Notes under the pieces: model-generated
The model's input: only the letters and a program-made list of their open reading frames with translations
The model's database searches: none
What the model was told of the DNA's origin: nothing
Position numbers and translations under genes: made by a program
Assembly: GCA_009859145.1 (NCBI GenBank)
Contig: VRVR01000062.1
Coordinates: 89,051-153,050, forward strand
Reading direction: 5' to 3'
Source: Andalucia godoyi
Taxonomy: Eukaryota > Discoba > Jakobea > Jakobida > Andaluciidae
DNA: 64,000 bases
Part shown: positions 28,201 to 36,174 of the stretch, piece by piece
Layout: the number at the start of each line of letters is the position of its first letter
Position numbering within the stretch: the first letter of the stretch is position 1

Positions 28201-31200
28201 AAACGTCGAGCAGCTCGAGTCTGTCCATTGCGCATCGCAGACGCAGGAATGCCCGTCGGAGCTGCAGGAACCATGCCCCGAGCACGATGACGCACGAGAA
28301 CAAAAGACATTGCAGGAATTTCCATAAAAATTCACGCTGCAATTGACGCAGTACGGCCCTGCAAACATGCCCCCGCAGATACAAGATCCGTTCCCAGACA
28401 TGCCATCCCTGCATGTTCCTCCGTTCCAACAAGAAGGACATATCGTGCAGTTCGGACCAAAAAACCCCGAAGAACACACGGAACACGAATTCGACGCCGG
28501 TCCGGGAGTAGAAAATCCTAAAGGACAGACAGAGCAGCGATAAGAAGTATGTGAATTGGAAACCGCTCCAACAGAACACGGGACACAGGACGATTGGGTG
28601 AGATCCGGTTCATAGCCATCGGCACACACTTGACAAGAAGGATAATCAGTGCGATTTGCACCAGAAATCCGGTTGATTGGACACAGTACACAGCTTGCAC
28701 GGAATAGGTCCGAGCCAAATCCTGCTGGACAGGGGCTGCACATGTGCAAACTCGAAGAATTCGAATACCACCCAGGCGAACAGGGCCTGCAGTGTGATCC
28801 ATCCGCGGAAGGTTCGTATCCGTTCGGACACATGGTGCACAAATGTTGTACAGTGTCATTCGAGTATGTACCCAAAGGGCATTTGGCGCAGATTGATCTG
28901 GACGCCGACGGCTCATGACCGTCGTCGCAAGACACGCACACGTAGCCAGAAGTAGCATTGCTGAATGTCCCCACAACGCACGGGTCGCAGCCCGAAAAGC
29001 TGGCAGAAGGTTGCGTTCCAGCAGGGCAATATTTGCACAAGAATCCACTTGAAGAGTTGCTGTACATTCCGGGTGCACACGCTACGCACGCACGCTGGTC
29101 GGTGTTCGGCTGAGTGCCGTCTGTACAATATGTGCAATGGTATGCCACGGATGCATTCGAAAATCTTCCGCTGAAGCACGGCACGCAGTGGTCTAAGGAC
29201 GACGACGACTCGTGGCCGTCTGGACACTGGACGCACGTCCATGCTGTAGATGAATTCACAAACTGTCCTGATTGGCACGGAACGCAAGCTGCGCGATCTG
29301 AGGATGAAGCATATCCAACAGAACATGAGGTGCACGAAAAGGCAGTACTTGCATTGGAATAATATCCAGCTGGGCAAGGAATGCAAACAGATCTGTCCTC
29401 CGATGGTTCGCTCCCAGTTGGGCACGGCGAACACAAAAAACCAGTCGACGAGTTGGAAAACCGGCCCGATGCACAATTGACACAGTGCGAGCGCGACGCA
29501 TCAGCCTCTGTACCAGGCGGACAAAACTTGCATTCAAACGACACTGTCGCATTTGAGAATTTCCCTGCAGTGCATTCGCGACAACTTGAGAACGGCCCAA
29601 AGGGCTCATGTCCAAGAGGACAGCTTTCGCACATAAAGGATGTGCTGAAGTTGCTGTACTTCCCGTTGTCGCATGGCGCACACGCATCACGTCCCATTGA
29701 CGGTTCACTTCCCGACGGACACGAGACACACACGTTGCTTGTCGACGAGTTCGCGTACTGGCCCGTGGAGCAGACGGCACACCCCGACTGACCCGTGTTC
29801 GGCTGCGTGCCCGACGGACACGAGACACACACGTTGCTTGTCGACGAGTTCGCGTACTGGCCCGTGGAGCAGACGGCACACCCCGACTGACCCGTGTTCG
29901 GCTGCGTGCCCGACGGACACGAGACACACACGTTGCTTGTCGACGAGTTCGAGTACTGGCCGACGCCACAAGGCAGGCAAGCGTCACGTACGGGGCTCTT
30001 GCTCTCCTCCCCATCCGGGCAACTGATGCACAAGAGCGCCGTCGTTGAATTGGAATACGTGCCGATTGCACAATCCATGCACGAACCCCTGCCTGGTGCA
30101 GATGTCTGTCCAGCAGGACATGCGGTGCACTGAAAATGCGAGGACGAATTAGAGTACTGCCCATTCGCACATGCAACGCACGACACAGCACTCGTTGCGT
30201 TGAGGAACGCTGTTGAGAATCCCGGATCACACGGAGTGCAATATGGATAAGTACCACTGAGAGCGAGCGAGGTATTCCTCCAGTAGCCAAGCCTGCATAT
30301 TTGTGTTGGGACTGTCGCCTGGCCGAGGAAGCTGCAAATGTCCATTGCAGATACATAGAGAACGTATTCGCCTGGTGCAATGCCCGACAGTGTTATAGTC
30401 TGTGCATTTGAGGACAGCGTAAAATTCAACATTGCGACAACCACACTCCCATTCTCAGAGTCAACGAGCGATAGGTTCCAAGCCATCTGCGAAAAAGACG
30501 AATACTGTTCAAGGGATCCAGCAAACGAGACGAGAATGGAATTGATACTGTTCTGGAATGCCGAAACAACAAGTGTGGGTCCCTTTGCGGGTGAAATCGC
30601 CATTTGAATGGAGTACCGGTCCGCCACCGATCCACCAGGGTTCGGCGATGGTCCAGACCGCGCTACAGCAACCGGATCTCTCTGAATGGAAAACTGGATT
30701 CCAGAAAACAGCTGGTCACGAGAAAGAAAATAATAGTTTGATGATGCAGATTCCTCGTAGCCCGTGAACGAGTGGATCCTCACTCCGGTGACATATGCCG
30801 ACATGGACGAGTACTGGATGAGCAAAGTGTATGGATTTTGCAGCGGCGAGCTAACAGATTCGAGCGCTGCGCCGTCTGTTTTTGTTGTTGCCCACGAAAA
30901 CGTAAGCTTTGCATACGAGGCATTTGTCTTGGAAGCCTCGCCTGCATCATCCGACAGGGAGATTGAGAATGGGTACGAACTATTGAACGGCGGTGAGAAA
31001 TACATGAACCCGTTTGCCAACCGAGTTCCCGTCGTTGTGTCTGTTGCTCTGGACAATATATGTACAAGTCCGAGTGTGTCTGTTGAGGCCGTATATGTAA
31101 ACCCGAAGACCGCAACATCGAATCCAGAAATCGGCGCGTTGGAAAGTGATCCAGCATAATTGTAATAGTTTGCCGCAGTCCGATTGCCGATGTCCGCCGC

Positions 31201-31338
31201 ATAGATCGGAACCGACGACGCATTCAAACACAGCAGTGCATCCACGCGCATCACATGACGGTCAACACCAAGCGCCAGAAAAAACGCAATATGTACAATA
31301 AACAAGCTTTTCCAAGGACGCCACTGCAGCACGCTCAT
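25201..31338 (-). CDS. Giant cysteine-repeat (ephrin-receptor-like/GCC2-GCC3) multi-pass receptor
   Basis: 2045 residues. A signal peptide lies at 1-30 (SLFIVHIAFFLALG). A beta-rich ectodomain runs to about 350, with many N-x-S/T sites. Tandem cysteine-rich repeats follow at about 360-1000, with the pattern C-x2-C-x-G-x-(Y/F)-(S/A)-N-S-(S/T)...C-x2-C-P-x-G of tumour-necrosis/ephrin-receptor-like modules. Then come EGF-like modules (about 1000-1045), some 8 membrane segments (about 1160-1450) and a 600-residue Ser/Pro-rich cytosolic tail. This layout is common among protist surface proteins; the membrane part recalls TRP-like channels, but I see no pore signature. Signalling or adhesion at the cell surface is inferred. 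ATG 31338 is chosen because it begins the signal peptide; the longer frame only translates the CA run upstream. It is convergent with the DENN gene, 88 bp apart. Confidence 0.8.
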   Translation of the reverse strand: MSVLQWRPWKSLFIVHIAFFLALGVDRHVMRVDALLCLNASSVPIYAADIGNRTAANYYNYAGSLSNAPISGFDVAVFGFTYTASTDTLGLVHILSRATDTTTGTRLANGFMYFSPPFNSSYPFSISLSDDAGEASKTNASYAKLTFSWATTKTDGAALESVSSPLQNPYTLLIQYSSMSAYVTGVRIHSFTGYEESASSNYYFLSRDQLFSGIQFSIQRDPVAVARSGPSPNPGGSVADRYSIQMAISPAKGPTLVVSAFQNSINSILVSFAGSLEQYSSFSQMAWNLSLVDSENGSVVVAMLNFTLSSNAQTITLSGIAPGEYVLYVSAMDICSFLGQATVPTQICRLGYWRNTSLALSGTYPYCTPCDPGFSTAFLNATSAVSCVACANGQYSNSSSHFQCTACPAGQTSAPGRGSCMDCAIGTYSNSTTALLCISCPDGEESKSPVRDACLPCGVGQYSNSSTSNVCVSCPSGTQPNTGQSGCAVCSTGQYANSSTSNVCVSCPSGTQPNTGQSGCAVCSTGQYANSSTSNVCVSCPSGSEPSMGRDACAPCDNGKYSNFSTSFMCESCPLGHEPFGPFSSCRECTAGKFSNATVSFECKFCPPGTEADASRSHCVNCASGRFSNSSTGFLCSPCPTGSEPSEDRSVCIPCPAGYYSNASTAFSCTSCSVGYASSSDRAACVPCQSGQFVNSSTAWTCVQCPDGHESSSSLDHCVPCFSGRFSNASVAYHCTYCTDGTQPNTDQRACVACAPGMYSNSSSGFLCKYCPAGTQPSASFSGCDPCVVGTFSNATSGYVCVSCDDGHEPSASRSICAKCPLGTYSNDTVQHLCTMCPNGYEPSADGSHCRPCSPGWYSNSSSLHMCSPCPAGFGSDLFRASCVLCPINRISGANRTDYPSCQVCADGYEPDLTQSSCVPCSVGAVSNSHTSYRCSVCPLGFSTPGPASNSCSVCSSGFFGPNCTICPSCWNGGTCRDGMSGNGSCICGGMFAGPYCVNCSVNFYGNSCNVFCSRASSCSGHGSCSSDGHSCVCDAQWTDSSCSTFVNPNSLRDPPAALPGGAVGGGAAEGAVAGTTVGASVSSSGGAISLFDAVQAITRMACLRINFPVWYIEFVQATNIASFQFRLTFLTDPLQSLGFLDESPDPGMQDSDPNLRLYMMGTLDTYSCSFIIQLISLVFVYSAIACCHLVFLGVLYLVFMIRLYWKLRVLADCLIAVQSLKLATKTWIFFRGLYFAVFFGSYYGVFVSIMLLFSKFFDQRPLWESVAAIFVCIIYLSLSYFWVIRSLRHTRTMSPELFHTLKKWDTGFLEFGHNWFVYPGLFAIFIVDAALVVAGALDFVSQEVQLSIVLLFSALRSMFFLVYQPSSERRGKIMSCFNSSLDTLMCCVLYSMIGLSRDSIVARNVTLPLAICQFVQVIINILLSVFEMIVSVGSFALYLAALLKEVVVAKRWIMQSKARKKSEVLGIKLVPSDGASTTATPDSTSDVSMVPSNPLFGSNGLRPALLPGSRRGPRLADDDSLTDAAGLAFAAPAAHKRPSMLAAPKTFSPSAMLLVDVFESQKQTASAPNSKLRLSVPGLQIDGALPNGADPRQKVASWIKGSAAVLPLIGSKHTDCKVKLVEAVETTPPEQQGLHRDVVGPLSLSSSSSPPSSLLVSSSVDNGDSPERPVCCANDRLEPIDQHTLDSPAVPPLAPEIALQDGATHDFAVGKEPLMIHDGNNFASTDHGVNVSAPTSHGRCSPPAAVHFGAASEISVDAFQCHSTAQVDAPDRIVEVSDNNDGGEIQHPTDENANAKPRRAKHRTVSFASTPIAPGYADILQKMSPAVSVAAPQMENQVHFSRRSAAVSQTNGSDMSASVRAVSQSKTMAPSVEWKSESARSASPSALHAAGIITARQLSSGRSSGRGASFLFEPMQSRTRSTSSHQLGPAESSSNMSSVDLLLADVESRTPRSSSISPRRTNSRKGNDRGAVPEALLPDIEHRQGSSSPLPPSVPRRTAKEKARKSQGASASYPDSIHSEFILADVESRQSSGAGASRASKKRF
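29712..29951 (+). repeat. 99-bp tandem repeat inside the receptor gene
   Basis: About 2.4 copies of a 99-bp unit, visually identical over two full units (anchor TTGCTTGTCGACGAGTTCG at about 29735, 29834 and 29933). It encodes 33-residue copies of one cysteine module. Other modules of the protein are diverged at DNA level, so this duplication is recent. Confidence 0.9.
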
Positions 31339-31348
31339 CGTCTTCTCA

Positions 31349-31390
<42 letters not shown>

Positions 31391-31773
31391 GATCAATATT
31401 GTTCTTTTTCTTTTTTCTTCTTCTTCTCCCGCAGCACAGAGGCACAAGGTGAATATGCGTATGTATGCACTCGATTGTGTAAACTGCGAATTAAAAAACA
31501 ATGACGAATGAAAAGAATGAAAAATAGGAGATGAAATGAAGAAATGTTTTGAAATGAACAGCAGACGGAAAGAAGGCGGACAATGCGCCGAACACGCAGG
31601 ATTGATGGGATTGACGGCTGGTCACTTCGGGAAACAGGAATGATGGACATTCCCGAATCTCCCGACAGCAAGAAAAGATCCGGCATTGGAAAAAAGTATA
31701 ACAGCGTTTTAACGACTTTTCAACTGGTTGTAATCGCTTCCTAATCGACCTCTCAAATTAAGCAGGCTCACGG
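31339..31773. other. Divergent region between receptor and CEP19 genes
   Basis: It contains the CA microsatellite and AT-rich sequence. Minus-strand frames here have no domain. Promoters for both genes are expected here. Confidence 0.5.
31352..31387 (+). repeat. CA/TG microsatellite in the receptor gene leader
   Basis: About 18 CA units, 14 bp upstream of the receptor's start codon (TG on the transcribed sense). Translated in frame it would read Cys-Val repeats, so it makes an artificial N-terminal extension. Confidence 0.9.
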
Positions 31774-32640
31774 ATGATGGATCCAAAACCAAAACCTCTA
31801 AACTCCAAGCCCAAACAGAATCGAACAGAATCAAAAAGCAGAATCAAAACAGAAAACAGAGCAGACACAGGAATGGGCAAGTTGCGTCAGGTGGGCTACT
31901 CGGTGTCTCCGCCCGTGTTTCATTTCATCTATATTGACGAGTCGTCTCGCAAGCTTCGTGATCGGCGCATTTCGATTCATGCGCCGACGCTCCCGAGTGC
32001 GTTGCAGCTCATTCCCGAGCGTCTGAGTGCTGCACTCTATGAAAAACACGCAGATGTCCTCGGTGCTTCTTTGTACTCTCCTGCCCGCCTGCTGTCCATG
32101 GTGACGCGCTTCCGCACTGCTCTCGTTGAACGGTACTCTGCTTCCACAGTTGCATCATCATCATCATCATCATCGTTGTCGTCGGCGGCGGTGGGAGTGG
32201 GAGCATCGACAGGGGCAGGAAAGAAGATGCATGAACTTGACGAGTCGGAATCGGTGAATTCGAGCATGGCCGACGATAATGGTGCTGATGGAGATGCTGG
32301 CCACCGGCACACACAGGACAGAGGGTTGGACAAGAAGGGAAAGACCATGCATTCGACTCTTTTCCAGAATCTCGAGATTTCATTCGACGACAACGACAAC
32401 AACGATGACAACGACAACAACGACGACAACGACAATGACGACGGCGGCATGATCGACGGGGACTTGAATAGGGTGTCCGAGGCCGAGCTGCAGCATGCAA
32501 AGAAAAAGATGGAGCGCGCATTCGTGATGAATCAGCGCAAGCCCGGAGATCCTGGATTCGAGTATGATGTGCGGCGTGAGTTTGCGCCACGAGAAAAGTC
32601 TGAGTGGGACAGCGACGACGACGACGATGACAAGTTCTAA
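31774..32640 (+). CDS. CEP19: CEP19-like centriole/basal-body protein
   Basis: 288 residues. The N-terminal block PPVFHFIYIDESSRKLRDR and the C-terminal block (NRVSEAELQHAKKKMERAF, NQRKPGDPGFEYDVRREF, then SEWDSDD) match CEP19's two conserved segments. These include the N-Q-K/R-K-x-x-D-P-G-F-x-Y-D signature. CEP19 sits at the mother centriole, binds CEP350/FOP and recruits RABL2 so that intraflagellar-transport complexes enter the cilium. The middle is an insertion rich in Ser and Asn/Asp (DDNDNNDDNDNN) that lengthens the protein beyond the human one. The first ATG is at 31774; an ATG at 31873 just before the conserved block is an alternative start. It converges with the LysA gene 59 bp downstream. 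Confidence 0.83.
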   Translation: MMDPKPKPLNSKPKQNRTESKSRIKTENRADTGMGKLRQVGYSVSPPVFHFIYIDESSRKLRDRRISIHAPTLPSALQLIPERLSAALYEKHADVLGASLYSPARLLSMVTRFRTALVERYSASTVASSSSSSSLSSAAVGVGASTGAGKKMHELDESESVNSSMADDNGADGDAGHRHTQDRGLDKKGKTMHSTLFQNLEISFDDNDNNDDNDNNDDNDNDDGGMIDGDLNRVSEAELQHAKKKMERAFVMNQRKPGDPGFEYDVRREFAPREKSEWDSDDDDDDKF

Positions 32641-32699
32641 TGCCGAGCGATAACATGGCAGGAAAAATAATTTACTGATGGTTTCTTGTGAATCACGGA

Positions 32700-34436
32700 T
32701 CACGAGGTGGACGACCCAGTGATAACTACTTCTCGTGCAGGTGCACGGAGATTATAGAAGGACGACATGACACGGCCATACGCCCCTGCATTGGCGATGC
32801 ACAACACATCTCCTGGTCGTGTGTCTGCCAAATCCGTTCTTTTGAACCCGATCACATCCCCTGTCTCGCATATCGGTCCCACCACATCCACTACCGCCAC
32901 TGCCAGTTCAAGCTCCCGTTCCCGTTGCTGTTGCGGTTTTTCCTTGGAATGACGAAGAAGGGAGGACAGATTGACAATGTTGTGATGGGCATTGTACAAC
33001 GCAGGTCGAATGAGACTGTTCATCCCAGCATCGATTCCCACAAATGCTCTGTCGCCCTTCTGTTTCACCTGGGTGACCGTGGCCAGCAATATTCCTGCAT
33101 CCGAGCACACAAATCGCCCCGGCTCCATCCAAATTTGCAACTTCTTCTTCTGCCCTCCTTCCCCTGCGCCACCAGCGCCACCGCTCGTTTCTCGTGCACG
33201 CTTCCATGCCCGAAGACCCTCTGCAAGGTCATCGAGGTATGCATCTCCCGCATCAATTCCCAGTCCACCACCAATGTCGATGCTTGCGACATCCGGAAGG
33301 AGGCCCGAATCGACGAGTGCCGCTAGAGTCGTTGCCGAGTTGATCCAGAACTGCGGGTCCGTGACGCCAGACCCCACGTGGGCATGAAGCCCCGTGATAG
33401 TGCACCCAATCGCCGCACACTCTCGCACCACCCGTTCCAACCCTGCATCTCCTCCGTCCTCTCCCGCGTCGATGCTGATCCCGAACTTGGACTGCTTGCC
33501 AGCCGTGCGCACTTTTTCATGGTGTCCAGCACCCTGGCCACCCGGATCCAGGCGCAGAACGAGGCCGCGCCGGCCCGCAAAGACCTCGGGATACTCGAGC
33601 AGCGGACCACAATTGTCGAGCGTCACATGCACTCCAGCCTCAAATGCCCACTCGTACTCGCACCGCGCGCAAAAGTTCGGCGTAAACAAGATGCGGCTGC
33701 GCTCCAGTTGCGGGAACAGCGCCAGCACATGCCGGATCTCAGCCCACGAGACACATTCAAATCCAACGCCGTGCGCTTCAACCTCGGCCAGCAGCGCCGG
33801 GTGCCAGTTGGCCTTGAGCGCATAGAACAGGCGGTCGACGGGCATCTTCGACGTCAGCTTCTTTAGCTGGTTCGCCACCGTCGGCAAACTGTACACGTAC
33901 AGCGGCGACGACGCGCTCCCACTGCCACCCACCAGAGCGGCTAGTGCCGAGGCTGTTTCTGCCGAGGCCGCGTACCACTCGCGCGACGAAGCTTCAAGAG
34001 ACGCGACAACACTCGTTGACCCGTTGGCGGCCACCGTCAGCACAGCCTGCAGCGGCGTCGGGCCGTGGCGCGCAATCAGCGAGAGCGTATCTCGCACCGC
34101 GGGAGCCAGAAACGGAAGCGAGTCGAAAAATGACGACGACGACGACGACGACGACGACGTTGGAATCGGCAGCACTGCAAGAACCCGCCATTCGCTGGGG
34201 ATCAAACTGTCGTACAAGATAAACCGCACGGTCACTTCTTCAGGCGCTTTGCCTTGTCCGTCCCCGGCCCCTATCCCAGCCACAGTCGCAGCCACTGCAT
34301 GGGGGGAAGTGTAGACTACGACGGATTCGCTTTGATCATCACGACTCGGCCCCGCATACAGAACCGTTGATTCAGGCGGGACACTGCCTAGCACGCTCGA
34401 GAGACCTTGTATGGTCGTCCTAATCGCCCATGCCAT
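32700..34436 (-). CDS. lysA: Diaminopimelate decarboxylase, LysA domain of bacterial AK-LysA fusion type
   Basis: 578 residues. This PLP-dependent fold-III enzyme converts meso-diaminopimelate to L-lysine. The motifs are complete: K208 in FYALKANWHP (Schiff-base lysine), HAHVGSG (351-357), GGGLG (389-393), EPGR (438-441), C523 in GPICETGD, Y553 in AGAYGR. Details such as FECVSWAEI, ILFTPNF, HHEKVRTAGKQSKFG and GMNSLIRPALYNAHH are those of the decarboxylase half of the bifunctional aspartokinase-LysA found in some proteobacteria (family recall). No aspartokinase is present. The first 170 residues are unrelated to the core and may be an eroded ACT-like remnant or a new extension. No transit peptide is obvious. 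A bacterial origin is inferred. The neighbouring FluC and VOC genes lie upstream on the same strand. Confidence 0.85.
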   Translation of the reverse strand: MAWAIRTTIQGLSSVLGSVPPESTVLYAGPSRDDQSESVVVYTSPHAVAATVAGIGAGDGQGKAPEEVTVRFILYDSLIPSEWRVLAVLPIPTSSSSSSSSSFFDSLPFLAPAVRDTLSLIARHGPTPLQAVLTVAANGSTSVVASLEASSREWYAASAETASALAALVGGSGSASSPLYVYSLPTVANQLKKLTSKMPVDRLFYALKANWHPALLAEVEAHGVGFECVSWAEIRHVLALFPQLERSRILFTPNFCARCEYEWAFEAGVHVTLDNCGPLLEYPEVFAGRRGLVLRLDPGGQGAGHHEKVRTAGKQSKFGISIDAGEDGGDAGLERVVRECAAIGCTITGLHAHVGSGVTDPQFWINSATTLAALVDSGLLPDVASIDIGGGLGIDAGDAYLDDLAEGLRAWKRARETSGGAGGAGEGGQKKKLQIWMEPGRFVCSDAGILLATVTQVKQKGDRAFVGIDAGMNSLIRPALYNAHHNIVNLSSLLRHSKEKPQQQRERELELAVAVVDVVGPICETGDVIGFKRTDLADTRPGDVLCIANAGAYGRVMSSFYNLRAPAREVVITGSSTS

Positions 34437-34528
34437 TTATTTTTTCTTTCTCCCGCTCCCTCCCCAATAAAAATTCCGAGCTGTCCTCTTCCTTTTTGTT
34501 GTTGTCTTTCTTGCTGCACCAGCCCCAG

Positions 34529-34537
34529 CAACAACAG

Positions 34538-34572
<35 letters not shown>

Positions 34573-34577
34573 GCAGG
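34529..34577 (+). repeat. CAG/CAA trinucleotide run
   Basis: A non-coding CAG-rich run between the LysA start and the FluC stop, about 15 units with CAA interruptions. A 240-codon shadow frame on the minus strand reads through it. Confidence 0.8.
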
Positions 34578-34664
34578 TGCTTGGATGAAGCGAACAGGCA
34601 AATCGAATAAGAAAGGAGTGGATGAGTGCGGCTTTTGATGCAACAACACAGGACGACCTTGATG

Positions 34665-35153
34665 CTACGAAACTACAGTCGCCGATTTCGCGTTGATGCA
34701 TGTCTTGGCGCCTGCGATGCCGGCGACGAGGGCTGCGACGCCAAGGACGGGCGATGCGATGCCGTAGACGACGCCGATCGCGACGGCGGATGGACCATCG
34801 AGCTCCGGGACCCTGTGGCTGAGGTACATGAGACAACCGTTGGAAAAGGACGAGAATGTGGACAGGCCGCCGAGGAACCCTGAGGACAGACCTGCCAGCA
34901 CGTGCTCCGCCGCCGTCACCGCCGTAACGGACCTGGGGCTCGACGCCGACGACGGCAGCAGAATGGATACCCACACTTGATGCAAAGCGCCGATGCAGAA
35001 CGATGCAAGGATGTTGACGAGAAGGACGGGAACCAGCGGCTGCACCGCGGGATACGGTCCGAAGAGCAGCATCGCGCCCTGTCGTAGGAGCACTCCTGCG
35101 ATCCCAAACACTCCGACAAGCAGCAGTCGCCAAGGACTCCACGCACTGTGCAT
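34665..35153 (-). CDS. crcB: FluC/CrcB fluoride channel, single-domain bacterial type
   Basis: 162 residues with four membrane helices. Hallmarks of the FluC/Fluc family are present: G-x-x-G-x-x-L-R near residue 17-24, N47 in VNILASFCIGAL, and the phenylalanine-box loop GFLGGLSTFSSFS at 92-104, which lines the fluoride pathway. Bacterial FluC works as an antiparallel dimer of one-domain subunits and exports fluoride; eukaryotic FEX proteins are normally fused two-domain versions. This one has a single domain, so it looks bacterial. The insertion between helices 2 and 3 is Ser-rich. ATG 35153 opens the first helix; the upstream frame is a low-complexity Val/Phe run. Presumed plasma-membrane fluoride export. 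Confidence 0.85.
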   Translation of the reverse strand: MHSAWSPWRLLLVGVFGIAGVLLRQGAMLLFGPYPAVQPLVPVLLVNILASFCIGALHQVWVSILLPSSASSPRSVTAVTAAEHVLAGLSSGFLGGLSTFSSFSNGCLMYLSHRVPELDGPSAVAIGVVYGIASPVLGVAALVAGIAGAKTCINAKSATVVS

Positions 35154-35381
35154 TCTACTCGACCAACGCCGTCGTCGCCTCCAAAATAAATTTAAGAAAA
35201 CAAACAAGCAAACAAACACAAACACAACCACAACCACAAACCCATCCGCGCATCGTGTCTTTTAAAGTGCGCGTTGCCGTTGTTGTGTGGAAGAGCCGGG
35301 AAGAGGAAAAGAACAAGGCGCGCATTACAGCAGGTCCTCCGGGTTTTTTTTTTTAATGGACAAGACGGAGACTTACTTTTT

Positions 35382-35780
35382 TTACTGGTGCGTGGAGAAC
35401 GGCTGGTAGATGCCAAAAGTGTTTCCCTCGGTGTCGATGAGATAGGCGTGGAAGCAGCGTCCTGGAACCGTGAATTTGGGCAGCGCGATTCTGCCGCCGA
35501 GCTCCACCGCGCGCTGCACGACATCGTCCACGTCTGCGACTTGAAACGAGCACACAAATGCATTCGTTCCGCTCTCGGTACTCGGAGGAGCCGCGCACGG
35601 ACGCCTCAGCACGCCTCCGCACGCCCCTTTGTTCGCACTTGTCGTCGTTGTGCAAATGCGGTGGTACTCGATTTCGAGCGGCAGTTCAGTCGCCAGAGAA
35701 AACCGCCATCCAAATAAGGCGCTGTAAAAGGCACAGGCGCGCTGTACGTTGTCGGCTTGAATCTCAAAGTACACACTCAT
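35382..35780 (-). CDS. VOC-superfamily (glyoxalase-like) protein
   Basis: 132 residues. The beta-alpha-beta-beta-beta unit of the vicinal-oxygen-chelate fold is evident twice. The first starts FEIQADNVQRACAFYSALFGW, the second FQVADVDDVVQRAVELGGRI and ends AYLIDTEGNTFGIYQP. Such proteins include glyoxalase I, ring-cleaving dioxygenases and antibiotic-binding proteins. The substrate cannot be told; metal ligands would be H/E at the strand ends, of which E81-like positions are not certain. The length and the D-x-x-R-A-x-x-F-Y-x-x-L-F-G-W start are typical of short bacterial VOC proteins. ATG 35780 is chosen; the upstream frame is a CTCTC repeat translation. It lies in the run of bacterial-type genes. 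Confidence 0.75.
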   Translation of the reverse strand: MSVYFEIQADNVQRACAFYSALFGWRFSLATELPLEIEYHRICTTTTSANKGACGGVLRRPCAAPPSTESGTNAFVCSFQVADVDDVVQRAVELGGRIALPKFTVPGRCFHAYLIDTEGNTFGIYQPFSTHQ

Positions 35781-36174
35781 TCGTCTTGCACAGTGGATCT
35801 TCACTCTCCTCGATTTCCTGGCCCGTACTCTCTCCTCTCTCCTCTCTCCTCTCTCCTCTCTCTCTTCGACTGAGTTCGGGCCTGGGGGAGTCGGGAATTT
35901 GCATGGAATTGGCATCGTTGAGTCGCTTGATGGATCCGGGTCCTCTTTGTGCCCTCACCTCCAGGCCCAATGCGAAAAAGTCGTGAATCCATCCGGCCAG
36001 TCGAGTTTTGTCATATTGCAGGTCGTTTTCCTTTGGCTGTTCTCGGATCCTGTTTTCCTGTTTTCCTGTTTTCCTGTTTTTCCTGTTTTCCTTTTTCTTT
36101 TTCCTTTCCGCGCTTTCCCCCCTCCCTTTTCTATTTTGTTTGTTCCTGTAATTTCATACGTACACACACGAAAG
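35781..36174. other. Divergent promoter region inside the bacterial-type gene cluster
   Basis: It separates the VOC gene (minus) from the serine-hydrolase-like gene (plus). It holds a CTCTC run (about 35832-35868) and CCTGTTTT repeats (about 36050-36090). The pyrimidine leader is open in several frames but not gene-like. Confidence 0.5.

Noticed and set aside
29712-29951. CRISPR-like direct repeats
   Set aside because: Units are contiguous, coding and without unique spacers; the host is eukaryotic.
29256-30380. 374-codon Arg/Cys-rich minus-strand frame
   Set aside because: It is an out-of-frame reading of the receptor's cysteine repeats on the same strand.
34420-35142. 240-codon minus-strand frame across the FluC gene and CAG run
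   Set aside because: It reads FluC in the wrong frame and then a polycysteine product of the CAG repeat; FluC has the family motifs.
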